Below, one piece after another: positions 18,383-28,122 of a stretch of 64,000 nucleotides of DNA. A program made the translations under genes and the position numbers. The DNA comes from Mesorhizobium mediterraneum. Lineage in GTDB: Bacteria; Pseudomonadota; Alphaproteobacteria; Rhizobiales; Rhizobiaceae. The notes beneath the pieces are model-generated. The model was given only the letters and a program-made list of their open reading frames with translations, was not told the DNA's origin and searched no databases. The stretch covers positions 558,001 to 622,000 of the forward strand of contig NZ_NPKI01000015.1 in NCBI RefSeq assembly GCF_002284565.1, read 5' to 3'. Each line of letters starts with the position of its first letter. Within the stretch, counting starts at the first letter, position 1.

Positions 18383-19471
18383 ATGTTGTATCAGCAAAAA
18401 ATCAGGACCACGGCCGGCCGCGGCCGCCTGTTCGACAGCATTCTCGATACGGTCGGCGATACGCCGGTGATCAGGATCAACAATCTCGGCCCCGATGGTG
18501 TGACGATCTATGTGAAGGCCGAATTCTTCAATCCGGCGGCGTCGGTGAAGGACCGGCTGGCGCTCAACATCATCGAAGAAGGCGAGCGCAGCGGCGCCCT
18601 GAAGCCGGGCCAGACGGTCGTCGAGGCGACCAGCGGCAACACCGGCATCGGGCTGGCCATGGTCTGCGCCCAGAAGGGCTATCCGCTGGTGGTGACGATG
18701 GCCGACAGTTTCTCCATCGAGCGCCGCAAGCTGATGCGCATGCTGGGCGCCAAGGTGGTGCTGACGCCGCGCGCCCAGAAGGGTTTTGGCATGTACAACA
18801 AGGCGGTGGAACTGGCCGAGGCCAATGGCTGGTTCCTTGCCCGCCAGTTCGAGACCAAGGCCAATGCCGCCATTCACGAGGCGACGACGGCGCGCGAAAT
18901 CATCAACGATTTCGCCGGATCGCGGCTCGACTGCTTCGTCACCGGTTACGGAACCGGCGGCACCGTCGTCGGTGTCGGGCGCGTGCTGCGCCGCGAGCGC
19001 CCGGAGACGCGGATCGTGCTGGCCGAGCCCGCCAACGCCCAGCTCATCGGCAGCGGCAAGGCACAGGAGCGCGGCGCCGACGGTGGGCCCGCCGCCAGCC
19101 ATCCGGCGTTCGAGCCGCACCCGATCCAGGGCTGGACCCCCGACTTCATTCCCAACGTGCTGCAGGAGGCGGTCGACGCCAGCCTCTATGACGAGGTCGT
19201 GCCTGTTCCCGGCCCCGAAGGCATCAAATGGGCCAAGGCGCTGGCGCAAAAGGAAGGGATTTTCACCGGCATCTCCGGCGGAGCCACTTTTGCCGTGGCA
19301 CGCCAGATCGCGGAAAAAGCCGCACCCGGCTCGGTGATCCTGTGCATGCTTCCCGACACCGGCGAACGCTACATGACGACGCCGCTGTTCGACGGCATCG
19401 AAGCCGAGATGGACGCGGAGGAGACGGCCCTTTCGCGCTCGACGCCGGGCTGCCAGTTCCCGGCCGAGTAG
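18383..19471 (+). CDS. Cysteine synthase-family PLP enzyme
   Basis: The 362-residue fold-type II PLP enzyme contains the lysine motif NPAASVKDRLALNII (the internal aldimine Lys), the phosphate-binding or substrate loop EATSGNTGIGLAM, and the glycine-rich GYGTGGTVVGVGRVL. It also has a C-terminal GISGGATFAVA segment. O-acetylserine sulfhydrylase activity is the family default. A separate cystathionine pathway lies at 28-31 kb. Next to an aminotransferase and a decayed decarboxylase, a specialised beta-replacement reaction is possible. The ATG at 18383 follows AGGAGAA. It is divergent from the BTAD regulator. Confidence 0.82.
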   Translation: MLYQQKIRTTAGRGRLFDSILDTVGDTPVIRINNLGPDGVTIYVKAEFFNPAASVKDRLALNIIEEGERSGALKPGQTVVEATSGNTGIGLAMVCAQKGYPLVVTMADSFSIERRKLMRMLGAKVVLTPRAQKGFGMYNKAVELAEANGWFLARQFETKANAAIHEATTAREIINDFAGSRLDCFVTGYGTGGTVVGVGRVLRRERPETRIVLAEPANAQLIGSGKAQERGADGGPAASHPAFEPHPIQGWTPDFIPNVLQEAVDASLYDEVVPVPGPEGIKWAKALAQKEGIFTGISGGATFAVARQIAEKAAPGSVILCMLPDTGERYMTTPLFDGIEAEMDAEETALSRSTPGCQFPAE

Positions 19472-19491
19472 CGGGAGAGGGAGAAACCACC

Positions 19492-20760
19492 ATGGACGCG
19501 ACGCCAAAATCCTCCGGCATGGCTTTCGAAGAAACGCTCGACATGCGCCGCCTGCAGCAGGGGAAGTGCGTGCCAATCGCCACCGTGTCCAGCCGGATGC
19601 TCGCCGTCACCGAGGAAATGCGCACGGTCATGGATTTTGCGCGAAACGTCCTGGAGGGCGACGGCCTGGGGCCTGATGCCTGCGATTTCATGTTCGGCAA
19701 TCCGCAGGAAACGCCGTTGCGTGGATTTGTCGATGCATTGATCCGCCACGTCGAGCCACAGGATGTTCACTGGTTCGGTTATAAAAAGTACGATGCGCTG
19801 GCGCGCGAAACGGTGGCCCGCTCGCTCAGCCAGGCGCGAAGCCGGAACTACAAGCCAGACGACATTGCGATCACCGCGGGAGGGTTCGGCGCGATAGCGG
19901 CTGCGCTGCTCGCCGTGCTCGAGGTGGGAGAGGAGGTCATCTATCCGCGTCCCGGCTGGTTCGCCTATGGTGCCCAGATTCGCGGCGCGGCAGGGACACC
20001 CGTCGCCGTCGATCTAGCACCGGGAACCTATGACCTCGATCTCGAAAAGATTGAGGCAGCGATCACCCCGCGCACCCGCGTGGTGGTGGTCAACACGCCG
20101 CACAACCCGACCGGCCGCATCTTTCCCCGCGCTCAACTCGACGCGCTCGCCGACAAGCTCGCGGCCGCGTCCGAAAGATTTGGCAAGGTGATCTATCTCC
20201 TTGCCGACGAGCCCTATGCGCGACTGGTGTTTGACGGCCATGCGCATATCAGTCCGGCCGAGAGCTACCCGCACACGCTGATCGCCTATTCCTTCGGCAA
20301 GACCTTGCTCGCGCCCGGCGAGCGCCTGGGCTGGCTCGCACTCGGGGCGGACATGCCCGAGGCCGATCGCATACTATTGCGCGAGGCTGTCGACATAGCG
20401 CAGGTTTCGCACGGTTGGGCTTTTGCCGGCCGTACCCTGCAGCGGGCACTGCCTGATCTCGAGAAGCTCAGCATAGATGTCGCAGCCCTCGCGCGGCGCC
20501 GCGATCGCATGGTCGAAGGCTTGAGGGCAGCGGGATACGACCTGCCGGTGCCTGAAGGTACCTTCTATCTCATTCCACGCTCCCCAATACCGGACGACGT
20601 GGCCTTCGCGGCACGCCTCGCAACTGACGGTGTCTGGGTGCTGCCCGGCAGCGTCGCCCAATTGCCTGGACGTCTGCGGATCAGTTTGACTGCAAACGAC
20701 GGCATGGTGGAGCGCTCTTTGCCCGTCTTTGCGCGAGCGATCCGGGAAGTCGCCGCCTAA
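19492..20760 (+). CDS. PLP-dependent aminotransferase, class I/II
   Basis: The 422-residue fold-type I aminotransferase has NTPHNPTGRIFPRAQL, the aspartate-tyrosine segment LADEPYARLVFDG, and the Schiff-base lysine in YSFGKTLLAPGERLGWLAL. A C-terminal arginine region (LPGRLRISLTAND) should bind the substrate carboxylate. The substrate is unknown. It starts 20 bases after the PLP synthase stop, with a GGGAGAGGGAG ribosome site, so the two form an operon. The decarboxylase pseudogene follows on the same strand. Confidence 0.85.
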   Translation: MDATPKSSGMAFEETLDMRRLQQGKCVPIATVSSRMLAVTEEMRTVMDFARNVLEGDGLGPDACDFMFGNPQETPLRGFVDALIRHVEPQDVHWFGYKKYDALARETVARSLSQARSRNYKPDDIAITAGGFGAIAAALLAVLEVGEEVIYPRPGWFAYGAQIRGAAGTPVAVDLAPGTYDLDLEKIEAAITPRTRVVVVNTPHNPTGRIFPRAQLDALADKLAAASERFGKVIYLLADEPYARLVFDGHAHISPAESYPHTLIAYSFGKTLLAPGERLGWLALGADMPEADRILLREAVDIAQVSHGWAFAGRTLQRALPDLEKLSIDVAALARRRDRMVEGLRAAGYDLPVPEGTFYLIPRSPIPDDVAFAARLATDGVWVLPGSVAQLPGRLRISLTANDGMVERSLPVFARAIREVAA

Positions 20761-20875
20761 CTCCTGGCGAGCAGGAGCTCACACAAGGGCTTCTGGTCCA
20801 TCGCTTGAGCGATGGCTGGCGGCCGTTGCAATCGACTGCTGAATGCCAAATTAATAGGTCCTGATCCTAGTCAGG

Positions 20876-21366
20876 GATGCTTCAGCGCATCGCAAAACCT
20901 TCGCGGTCACGCCGGAATATCTGGAATCGACGCCGCGCGGCCTCGCCTCCGGACACTGGCTGCATGATTACGGCCTGCAGACGTCACGCGGTTTCCAGGC
21001 GCTGAAGGTATGGATGGCGCTGAAGGAGCACGGCATCGAGAAGTTCGGCCGCCTGATCGACCAAAAACATCGCGCAGGGACATTATCTCAGCACGCTGAT
21101 CGAGGCCGAGCCGCTGCTGGAACTCGTCGCGCCACCGAGCATCAACATCGTCTGTTTTCGCTACCGCGGCGACGAGACGTCGGGCGAGCGACAGAAGGCG
21201 CTCAACACCGAGATCATGCTGAGGCTGCAGGAAGAAGGCATCGCCGCCCTTTCGGACACGACGGTGCATGGCCAGCATTGCCTCAGGGTGGCGATCAACA
21301 ATCACCGTAACCCGGCGCGAGGATCTAGACCTGCTGGTGCGGGAGACAGTGCGCCTCGGACGTGAG
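20876..21366 (+). pseudogene. Remnant of a group II PLP-dependent decarboxylase
   Basis: Conceptual translation with two frame corrections gives the C-terminal third of a DOPA/tyrosine/diaminobutyrate decarboxylase type protein: TFAVTPEYLESTPRG, HDYGLQTSRGFQALKVWMAL, then INIVCFRYRGDE, and finally EDLDLLVRETVRLG. There is an extra A in the run at about 21063-21067 and another near 21310-21313. The N-terminal two thirds, including the PLP lysine region, is missing, and no stop codon precedes the following repeat. It follows the aminotransferase on the same strand and probably once belonged to that operon. Confidence 0.82.
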
Positions 21367-21388
21367 ATATCAAGGTCCGGCGTGGCTC

Positions 21389-21418
21389 TCCCTTCTCCCC
21401 TTGTGGGAGAAGGGAAGA
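21389..21418. repeat. Partial palindrome related to family A
   Basis: Inverted arms CTTCTCCCC and GGGAGAAGG surround TTGTG. It matches the tips of the longer elements at 46895, 55202 and 61168. It lies between the decarboxylase remnant and the convergent binding-protein gene. Confidence 0.6.
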
Positions 21419-21425
21419 CCCGCGA

Positions 21426-23069
21426 TCACGCGTCCAGCCAAACCTTCTCGAAATGCTGCTCGAGCGACTGGTGCTGCTCACAGCCATGCACGCCCTTGCG
21501 ATAAGTCCGGTACACCGAGCGCCAATAGGGCTGAGTGATGATGCCGGAGTCGCGCAAATTCTGTTCGATCTTGGCCATGATCTCCTTGCGGGCGCCGGCG
21601 TCGGGTGTGGCCAGCGCCTTGTCGAGCAAGGCGTCGAACTCCGGATTGGCGTAGGCGCTCTCGTTCCAGGCAGCGCCCGATCTGTAGGCCAGAGCCAGCA
21701 CCTGGACGCCCAGCGGCCGGCCGAGCCACTCGGTGCAGGAGAAAGGATATTTGCTCCAGTCGTTCCAGAACGTCGCCGCCGGCAGCACGGTGCGTTTGAC
21801 CTTCAGTCCGGCGTCGCGCATCTGCGCGGCGATGGCATCGCCGGTGTTCTTCTGCCAGTCGACATCGACGGATATCAAGTCGTATTCGTGGTCGGACTTG
21901 CCGGCCTCGGCAAGCAGCGCCTTGGCTTCGTCGACATTCCGCACGGCCGGGCCGATATCGGCATATTCGGCGTGCATCGGGCCGACATGGTGGTTCTCGG
22001 CCGGCTTGCCGCGGTCGTCCATGCCGATCTTCAGGATCGCGCTGTTGTCGACGGCGAGCTGGGCGGCCCGACGGACCCTGATGTCGTCATAAGGCGGATT
22101 GCCGACGTTGAAGCGGGCGACGATGGTCGAGCCGGTGGCAAGCTCGGAATTGCTTAGATCCATGGCGTCGGTTTGCGAAACCGTATCGGCGGCGGTTTCG
22201 TGGTTGGTGTCGATCTCGCCCGATTCAAAAGCCGAGAACATGGCGTTGGGATCGGAGCCGTAGTCGACCCATTGGATGCCGTCGAGATAGAAGTCGCCTT
22301 TCCACCACGGCTTGTCCTTGCGGCGGACCTCGGCGCCGACCTCGGCGTTCCATGCCACCAGTTCGCAAGGTCCGGTGGTGATCGCCAGTGCCTTCAGCGG
22401 ATCGCCGTCGCCATCGTAGCTGCGGTGCATGATCAGCGCCGGATAATCGGTCATGCCGGCAATCAGCGATATGTCGGGCTTCGGCAAATTGAGCCGGACG
22501 GTAAAGTCATCGACACGCTCGATGCCGCCGTCGACCGGTTTCTTGGTAGCGGCGTCGACCAGCGCGCCCATGCGCTCGGCGACCGAATTGCCGGCGACGC
22601 CGGCATCGCACCAGCGCGTCAGATTGTGGACGACGTCGTCGGCGTTGAAGGTATCGCCATTCGACCAGGTGATGCCCTTGCGGACATGCAGCGTGAGCAC
22701 GCGGGCGTCGTCGCTGGTCTCCCAGCTCTCGAGCAGCCACGGCTCGAAGGTGAAATCGCGGTTCCAGCGCACCAGATACTCGTTGCACTGACGGGCGACA
22801 TTGGACATTTCGACGCCGTCGAAAGTGCGCGGGTCCTTCCAGCCCTTGACGTTCATGGCGACGCGCAAGACGCCGCCGCGCCTCGGCTCCTCGGCCGCCC
22901 TGGCCGGGGAGGGCGCAAGGCCGCCCAGCGCCAGCGCGCCGGCGGCGCTGACCCCAAGTGCTGCCATGGTGGCGAGATATTCGCGCCGGTTCATGCCGCC
23001 TTTCTTGAAGCCGTCGGCGACGGGCTCGGCCTGCGGATGCAACGCTCTGTCGGTCAGCATGAATTTCAT
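21426..23069 (-). CDS. ABC substrate-binding protein, peptide/opine type (SBP family 5)
   Basis: The 547-residue protein has an N-terminal Tat-like signal ([20 protein letters not shown]) with cleavage near APSPARAAE. The DppA/OppA-type fold follows, with the family segment [23 protein letters not shown]. It should bind a peptide or similar solute in the periplasm. The ATG at 23069 has GGGAGGATC just upstream. No matching permease genes are in the window. It lies downstream of the hydrolase cluster on the same strand but is separated from it by a repeat, so shared transcription is not certain. Confidence 0.87.
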   Translation of the reverse strand: MKFMLTDRALHPQAEPVADGFKKGGMNRREYLATMAALGVSAAGALALGGLAPSPARAAEEPRRGGVLRVAMNVKGWKDPRTFDGVEMSNVARQCNEYLVRWNRDFTFEPWLLESWETSDDARVLTLHVRKGITWSNGDTFNADDVVHNLTRWCDAGVAGNSVAERMGALVDAATKKPVDGGIERVDDFTVRLNLPKPDISLIAGMTDYPALIMHRSYDGDGDPLKALAITTGPCELVAWNAEVGAEVRRKDKPWWKGDFYLDGIQWVDYGSDPNAMFSAFESGEIDTNHETAADTVSQTDAMDLSNSELATGSTIVARFNVGNPPYDDIRVRRAAQLAVDNSAILKIGMDDRGKPAENHHVGPMHAEYADIGPAVRNVDEAKALLAEAGKSDHEYDLISVDVDWQKNTGDAIAAQMRDAGLKVKRTVLPAATFWNDWSKYPFSCTEWLGRPLGVQVLALAYRSGAAWNESAYANPEFDALLDKALATPDAGARKEIMAKIEQNLRDSGIITQPYWRSVYRTYRKGVHGCEQHQSLEQHFEKVWLDA

Positions 23070-23271
23070 CGTCGATCCTCCCTGTCGGCGCCCGGTCGAC
23101 CGCTTCGCGGGGGCGGATGCGATTGCCGGGCGCCTTTGGTCATAGGCGATGATAGTGCGGGATTTACGGGCGAAGTGTTCGCATTTCCGCAGTTGTTGTG
23201 CGCTGTTCCGCAGAAGTGGAGAGGGGCTTGCACTGCTGCAGTGCGGAACTTTTCGAGACGCCGGCGGGACA

Positions 23272-23431
23272 GCGCCCCCCTCTGTCCTGCCGGACATCTC
23301 CCCCACTTGAGGGGAGATCGGCTGTCGTCCCGGCTTCCGCCAATTTCCAACATCGCAGCAGGAGCGCAGCGCCGAAGCTGCCATCTCCCCCCAAGTGGGG
23401 GGAGATGGCCGGCAGGCCAGAGGGGGGCGCG
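23272..23431. repeat. Palindromic intergenic repeat, family B (copy 1)
   Basis: About 160 bases with terminal CGCCCCCCTCTGTCCTGCCG and the inverted GGCAGGCCAGAGGGGGGCGC. Internal stem tips are ATCTCCCCCACTTGAGGGGAG and the mirrored CTCCCCCCAAGTGGGGGGAG. Other copies are at 26641, 27925, 30893 and 59911. The adjoining 23100-23270 and 23432-23521 hold no supported gene. Confidence 0.88.
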
Positions 23432-23521
23432 AAAGAACGCCAGCCTTCGAGTTAACCTGGTTCCGAGTGGCCGGTGATTCCCGCCGCCGACCGACGCGGA
23501 GATGCAGCAGAACAGCCTTCC

Positions 23522-24499
23522 CTACAACCAGCCGCCCTTGCCGAGCGTGGCGATGGCGGCGACGATGCGGGTGAACGCTTCGCCGGCCCGCGGCACGGTC
23601 TTGCGGGCGCGTAGAAAGCTATGCACGAGGCGCGGCTCCTCGTGCCACCAGGCACGGCCGCCGGCGGCGAGGATGCGGTCACGATAGGCCTCGCCGTCCG
23701 ATGACAGCGGATCGCATTGCGCGGTGACGACGACCGTCGGCGGCAGGCCGGAGAAGTCGCTGTCGCGCAGCGGCGCGAAGGTCGGGTCGTCTGGCGACTG
23801 TGCCTTGCCGGAGCGGACCTGGCGATAGAATCCGATGTCGCTGAGCGTCAGCAGCGGCGCTTCGGCGTGCTCGACATAGGAGCCGGCGCTCTCATCGCCG
23901 CCCAGCTCCGGATAGATCAGCACCTGGCCGATTGCGTGGCGAGGATGATGGCGTGCCGCATGCGCCACCCCAGCGGCAAGATTGCCGCCGGCGCTCTCAC
24001 CGCACAGCACGATCGGCAGGCCCTCTGTGTCAGCCGCCCATTCGAACACCGCCAGCGCATCGTCGAAGGCGGCCGGATGCAGATGTTCGGGCGCCAGCCG
24101 GAAGTCGGCGGACAGCACCGCAAAGCCGGTGCCGGCGCAGATCTCGGCGCAGATATCGTCATGGCTGTCGAGCCCGCCAAGCACGAAGCCGCCGCCGTGA
24201 TAATAAACGACCATCGCTTGCGGTGCCTTGCCCGCCAGTTGGTAGCGCCGGATCGGGATCGCATGGTCGCCGGCGGCAACCGCGCTGTCGCTGGCTTCGA
24301 CGCCTGCGGGAGTGCCCGTGTGAAACGCCCGGCACATCGCGTCATAGACCGCCCGCTGCTTGTCGACCGGCAGATCCATTTCGGGCGGATACCATGCGTT
24401 GACCCGGTCGATATAGGCCCACAGCGCCGGGTCGAGCAGCGTCGCGTATTTTCCCCGTTTTGCTGTCTCGGGCTTTTCGGCGTCGCTGACCATTGCCAT
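23522..24499 (-). CDS. Alpha/beta hydrolase, hormone-sensitive-lipase (HSL) family
   Basis: This 325-residue serine hydrolase has the oxyanion motif HGGGFVLGG and the nucleophile elbow GESAGG (Ser at about residue 168). The likely acid and base are in CDPLSSDGE and VHSFLRAR. Members hydrolyse esters or lactones in the cytoplasm. It lies 27 bases after the cysteine hydrolase gene on the same strand, in the cluster with the M24 enzyme, so it probably acts on a product or side chain of the same unknown substrate. Confidence 0.88.
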   Translation of the reverse strand: MAMVSDAEKPETAKRGKYATLLDPALWAYIDRVNAWYPPEMDLPVDKQRAVYDAMCRAFHTGTPAGVEASDSAVAAGDHAIPIRRYQLAGKAPQAMVVYYHGGGFVLGGLDSHDDICAEICAGTGFAVLSADFRLAPEHLHPAAFDDALAVFEWAADTEGLPIVLCGESAGGNLAAGVAHAARHHPRHAIGQVLIYPELGGDESAGSYVEHAEAPLLTLSDIGFYRQVRSGKAQSPDDPTFAPLRDSDFSGLPPTVVVTAQCDPLSSDGEAYRDRILAAGGRAWWHEEPRLVHSFLRARKTVPRAGEAFTRIVAAIATLGKGGWL

Positions 24500-24526
24500 C
24501 CGATCCCACCAAATCCGCTGGAAGCG

Positions 24527-25207
24527 TCAGAGCTCGTCGTAGAGCCGGGCCGCGTTTTCGTAGGTGAAGCGCAAAGGCACGGAACCCACGACCTGCCATG
24601 CATCGACGGTCTCGCCTGCGATCAGGCGGCAGGCGCCGTCGGTGGTGGTGACGGCGCCGCCATAGAGCCGGTTGGCAAGGTTGATGATGGCAGTCTGGTG
24701 CATCGCCGTGCTGCCGCTGCCGCAGGCATCCTTGACCAGCAGCACCCGAAAGCCTGATGACACCGCATCCCTGACGGTGGCGTCGATGCAGGCCTCGGTC
24801 CACACGCCGGCAACGACCAGCCACTCGATGCCTTCGGCCTTGAGCCGGCCGGCTGCAGGGCCTGCACCGAAGGCGCTGGCCTCAGTCTTGACCAGCATCA
24901 TCTCGCCGGCGACCGGCGCCACTTCCGGACAGATCGCGGTCAGCGGATCGTCCTTGTCGGAGAAAGCCGACCTGCCATTCGCATCGACCGGATGGAACCG
25001 CCGCGCCTCCCTGGTGAGATCGACGATATAGGCCGAATGGTAGAGCAGCACATCGTTGGCCCGCGCCGCCGCCTGCAGACGCTGGACATTGGCGAGAACG
25101 CCGCCAAAACCCTCGACCAAATAGCGCCTGTCCTGCCGATGCTCCTCCTGGAGGTCGACGAACACCGCGGCCACCGTGCCGCGCTCGATCGAGACCGGGC
25201 CTTTCAT
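24527..25207 (-). CDS. Isochorismatase-family cysteine hydrolase
   Basis: The 226-residue protein carries the catalytic triad of this family: Asp in FVDLQEEH, Lys in LVKTEASAFGAG, and Cys in VWTEACIDATVRDA. Such enzymes hydrolyse amides (nicotinamide, N-carbamoyl compounds, biuret) or the isochorismate ether. The cis-peptide region AGVWTEAC fits amidohydrolase members. It is 17 bases after the M24 gene on the same strand, which suggests an operon for an amide-bearing substrate. Confidence 0.87.
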   Translation of the reverse strand: MKGPVSIERGTVAAVFVDLQEEHRQDRRYLVEGFGGVLANVQRLQAAARANDVLLYHSAYIVDLTREARRFHPVDANGRSAFSDKDDPLTAICPEVAPVAGEMMLVKTEASAFGAGPAAGRLKAEGIEWLVVAGVWTEACIDATVRDAVSSGFRVLLVKDACGSGSTAMHQTAIINLANRLYGGAVTTTDGACRLIAGETVDAWQVVGSVPLRFTYENAARLYDEL

Positions 25208-25224
25208 TCAAACCTGCCCTTCAT

Positions 25225-26529
25225 TCAAACCTGCTTGTCAAGAAAATCGTCCTCATAGGGAAAGCGCGACAGAAGCTCGGTGCCGGTCTCGGTGATCAGT
25301 ATCTCGTCTTCGAGCTTGACACCCTCGCGTCCGCCTTTCTCGCCGATATAGCTCTCGACGCTGACCACCATGCCGGGCACGACAAAACCGTCGCGGCCAT
25401 AGGTCTCGTAGTCCATGGCGTGCGCGATGAACGGCGTCTCGCCATGCATGCCGACGCCGTGCATGACAGAGGTATAGCGCTGGTCGACGAAGCGGTCCGG
25501 GATCTTCCAAGCCTTTTCAGCAATCTCGCGAAACGCCATGCCGGGTTTCACGATCGAGATGTTGTGCTGAACCTGGTCGTGGGCCATGCGGTAGAGCGAT
25601 TTCTGATAATCCGTCGGCTTGCCCGGCCCGCAGCGGAAGGTGCGCGAGAAGTCCGAATAATAGCCGTAGCAGCCGATCGTATCGGTATCCAGCGCCAAAA
25701 GTTCGCCCGGCCTGATCTTGCGGCCGCTCGCCTCGTTGAACCACGGGTTGGTGCGCTGGCCGGAGGTCAAGAGCCGGGTTTCGATGAACTCGCCGCCTTG
25801 ACGGATCACCTCGTGATACATGATGGCGAACAGATCGTTCTCGGAAACGCCGGGCTTGATCGCCTCGCGCACCGCGTAGACGGCGGCCTCGGCGCCGGCC
25901 ATCGACACCTGCAGGCATTTTACTTCTTCGGGCGTCTTGACCGCCCGCACGGCGAGGATTTCGCCTTGGCAATCCCTGACCTCGCAGCCGCGCTTTTCCA
26001 GCGCCAGCGCCTGCAGATGGCCGCAGCGGTCGAGGCCGAGCTTCATCGAGCCGCCGCCATGCGCCTTGAGCAGTTCTGCGATCTCGTCGGCGAAGGGACC
26101 CGCTGTTTCGTCGTCGCGGCCCGACACCGAGGACCACACCAGCTTGGAAGGACGCGCCTCGTCGATCGTGTCGAGCACCATCGAGACATGGTAGCTCTGC
26201 GGATATTCGAACAGCACGATCGGCCCTTCGGTGGGGATGAAGAAGTAGCGGGTCGAGTTGCGCAGGAAATAGCCGAACATGTTGCGCGAGCCGGTGGCGT
26301 AGCGCTGGTTATAGGGATCGAACAGCACCACGCCGCCATAGCCGGCCTCGCGCATCCAGGCGCGCAGCTTGGCGAGCCGGCCTTTGCGTAGTGCATCCGC
26401 GTCGATGAAGGACGGCTCGGTATCGGACAGCCACATGCCGCCGGCCGGATCGGCCGCCGCCGGGTGGCGCATACGGTCCTTGAAGTCGACGTCCTCGGTG
26501 CTGTCGGGGTCGAAAACGACAATGCTCAT
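25225..26529 (-). CDS. M24 (pita-bread) family hydrolase, DddP-like
   Basis: The 434-residue protein is of the creatinase/aminopeptidase P fold. The metal ligands seen in M24 proteins are present: [17 protein letters not shown] (Asp, Asp, Asp), [11 protein letters not shown] (His), [11 protein letters not shown] (Glu) and KLEDEILIT (Glu). The segments [15 protein letters not shown] and [15 protein letters not shown] resemble the DMSP lyase DddP. However, the catalytic Asp that Roseobacter DddP has shortly after MHGVG (from memory) is replaced by Gly-Glu, so peptidase or another hydrolase activity is more likely. The ATG at 26529 follows AGGAGG. It is the first gene of the cluster. Confidence 0.82.
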   Translation of the reverse strand: MSIVVFDPDSTEDVDFKDRMRHPAAADPAGGMWLSDTEPSFIDADALRKGRLAKLRAWMREAGYGGVVLFDPYNQRYATGSRNMFGYFLRNSTRYFFIPTEGPIVLFEYPQSYHVSMVLDTIDEARPSKLVWSSVSGRDDETAGPFADEIAELLKAHGGGSMKLGLDRCGHLQALALEKRGCEVRDCQGEILAVRAVKTPEEVKCLQVSMAGAEAAVYAVREAIKPGVSENDLFAIMYHEVIRQGGEFIETRLLTSGQRTNPWFNEASGRKIRPGELLALDTDTIGCYGYYSDFSRTFRCGPGKPTDYQKSLYRMAHDQVQHNISIVKPGMAFREIAEKAWKIPDRFVDQRYTSVMHGVGMHGETPFIAHAMDYETYGRDGFVVPGMVVSVESYIGEKGGREGVKLEDEILITETGTELLSRFPYEDDFLDKQV

Positions 26530-26640
26530 GGGTGCCTCCTGGAAACGGGGAAGATGAGCCATGCCTTGCGCAGAGGCTGTGCGGAATCCCGCAGGTGTTG
26601 TGCCGGATGCCGCTTGAAGTCGTCCGTAGCGCTCTACGGC

Positions 26641-26797
26641 GCCCCCCTCTGTCCTGCCGGACATCTCCCCCTCAAGGGGGGAGATCGGCCGTCATCGCCG
26701 CTTTCGCGAATTTCGCCCGTCGCAGGAGGAGCGGAGCATCGAAGCTGCCAATCTCCCCCCTTGAGGGGGAGATGCCCGGCAGGGCAGAGGGGGGCGC
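26641..26797. repeat. Palindromic intergenic repeat, family B (copy 2)
   Basis: Terminal GCCCCCCTCTGTCCTGCCG and mirrored GGCAGAGGGGGGCGC bound internal arms ATCTCCCCCTCAAGGGGGG and CCCCCCTTGAGGGGGAGAT. It separates the GlxA-type regulator from the M24 gene and contains the promoter-side space of that gene. Confidence 0.88.
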
Positions 26798-26821
26798 TGT
26801 CCCGCCAACGTCCGAGAGGAC

Positions 26822-27799
26822 CTAGCGCCTCCGCGCCACCTTCGGCGCGTGGCCGTGCTCCTCCCGAAATGCCCGCGCAAAACTCGACATCGAGGCGAAG
26901 CCGCAGGCGAGCGCCACGTCGCGCACCATCAGCGTCGAATGCGCCAAGAGATCAGCGGCGCGCTTCAGCCGTAGGCGGCGGTAATAGCCGTTGGGCGAGA
27001 TGCTGAGCTCGGAGCGGAAGTTCCGTTCGAGCTTGTCGGAGGAGACGCCGAGCTTTTCCGCCAGCGCCGCCATGCCTAGGCGCTCTTCCACCGCATCCTC
27101 CATGATGGCGATGGCCGACAGCACCAGCTCGTTCTGGACGCCGGTGCGCAAGCGCAGCGGCATCAGCTTGCGGTCGACGCTGGAGCGCAACGGGCTGTGC
27201 ACGAACCATTCGGCGACGCCGGCCGCGAGCTCGGCGCCATAGTCGTTGGTGATGATCTCCAGCATCATGTCGAGGCTGCCGACGCCGCCGGCCGAGGTGA
27301 AGCGCTTGCGGTCGATGACGTAGAGATCGCGCCTCAGCTCGATGTCCGGGAACGCCTCGGTGAAGGCGGCCTGGCTTGTCCAGTGCAAGGTGCAGGCATG
27401 GCCGTCAAGCAGGCCGGCCCGCGCCAGGAAGAAGGCGGCATCCGCCACCGCGCCGATATGGGCGCCGCCGCGCAGGCTTTTGCGGATCCAGCTCACCGCA
27501 TCGTCGGCGACGAGATGATCGGCATTTCCGCCCGAGCAGACGACGATGCGATCGACCTTTGGAGCCTCGCCGGCGAAAAAGCCGGGCTGGATGACGACGC
27601 CATTCGAGGCCGCGACCGGGCCTTCGGCGGCGCCGACGATGATCCAGCGGTAGCAATTTTTCTTCGCCAGCACATTGGCGGCGCGCAAAGGCTCGATCAC
27701 CGAGCTGAACGCCATCATCGGAAAGCCGGGGAAGACGAGGATGGCGAAGGTGAGCGGGGTGTCGCTTGCCGTCGGTTGGCTGCGTTGTCGGTTGTTCAT
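26822..27799 (-). CDS. GlxA/CdhR-type AraC-family regulator
   Basis: The 325-residue protein has an N-terminal DJ-1/PfpI-like domain ([20 protein letters not shown], and [16 protein letters not shown] at about residue 165) and a C-terminal AraC double helix-turn-helix ([17 protein letters not shown] and [17 protein letters not shown]). Relatives such as GbdR, CdhR and ArgR control catabolism of betaine, carnitine and amino acids. Its position just upstream of the M24-cysteine hydrolase-hydrolase cluster, on the same strand, suggests it activates those genes. Confidence 0.88.
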   Translation of the reverse strand: MNNRQRSQPTASDTPLTFAILVFPGFPMMAFSSVIEPLRAANVLAKKNCYRWIIVGAAEGPVAASNGVVIQPGFFAGEAPKVDRIVVCSGGNADHLVADDAVSWIRKSLRGGAHIGAVADAAFFLARAGLLDGHACTLHWTSQAAFTEAFPDIELRRDLYVIDRKRFTSAGGVGSLDMMLEIITNDYGAELAAGVAEWFVHSPLRSSVDRKLMPLRLRTGVQNELVLSAIAIMEDAVEERLGMAALAEKLGVSSDKLERNFRSELSISPNGYYRRLRLKRAADLLAHSTLMVRDVALACGFASMSSFARAFREEHGHAPKVARRR

Positions 27800-27924
27800 A
27801 GCTTCCGGAGCCAGGCAGCAAGGTGGATCAAGAAGCTACAATTCTGCCAGATGGCGCCAAGGTCAACGGAATTGAATGTAAGACACAAGATGCAGAACAA
27901 GCGCCGCTCGTTGGCGATCCTTCA

Positions 27925-28083
27925 CGCCCCCCCTCTGTCCTGCCGGACATCTCCCCCACAAGGGGGGAGATCGGCAGCTTCGCCGTCCCGTCCGTGTTTC
28001 AGCGTTGGAGGTTGGCGAAAGCGCAAGATGACGGCCAATCTCCCCCCTCGTGGGGGAGATGCCCGGTAGGGCAGAGGGGGGCA
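27925..28083. repeat. Palindromic intergenic repeat, family B (copy 3)
   Basis: Bounded by CGCCCCCCCTCTGTCCTGCC and GGGCAGAGGGGGGCACTG, with arms ATCTCCCCCACAAGGGGGG and CTCCCCCCTCGTGGGGGAG. It fills most of the 323-base gap between the GlxA-type regulator and the cystathionine enzyme gene, which holds nothing else I can support. Confidence 0.88.
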
Positions 28084-28122
28084 CTGTCCCGCCGACGTCT
28101 CGCAAGGTTCTTGTTGCCGCCC

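Noticed and set aside
20907-21305. Minus-strand 132-codon frame opposite the decarboxylase remnant
   Set aside because: The plus strand translates into recognisable decarboxylase sequence after two frame corrections, so the minus frame is a mirror.
25225-26529. True DMSP lyase DddP
   Set aside because: The fold and metal ligands match, but the Asp I recall as catalytic in DddP is Gly-Glu here, so only a DddP-like name is supported.
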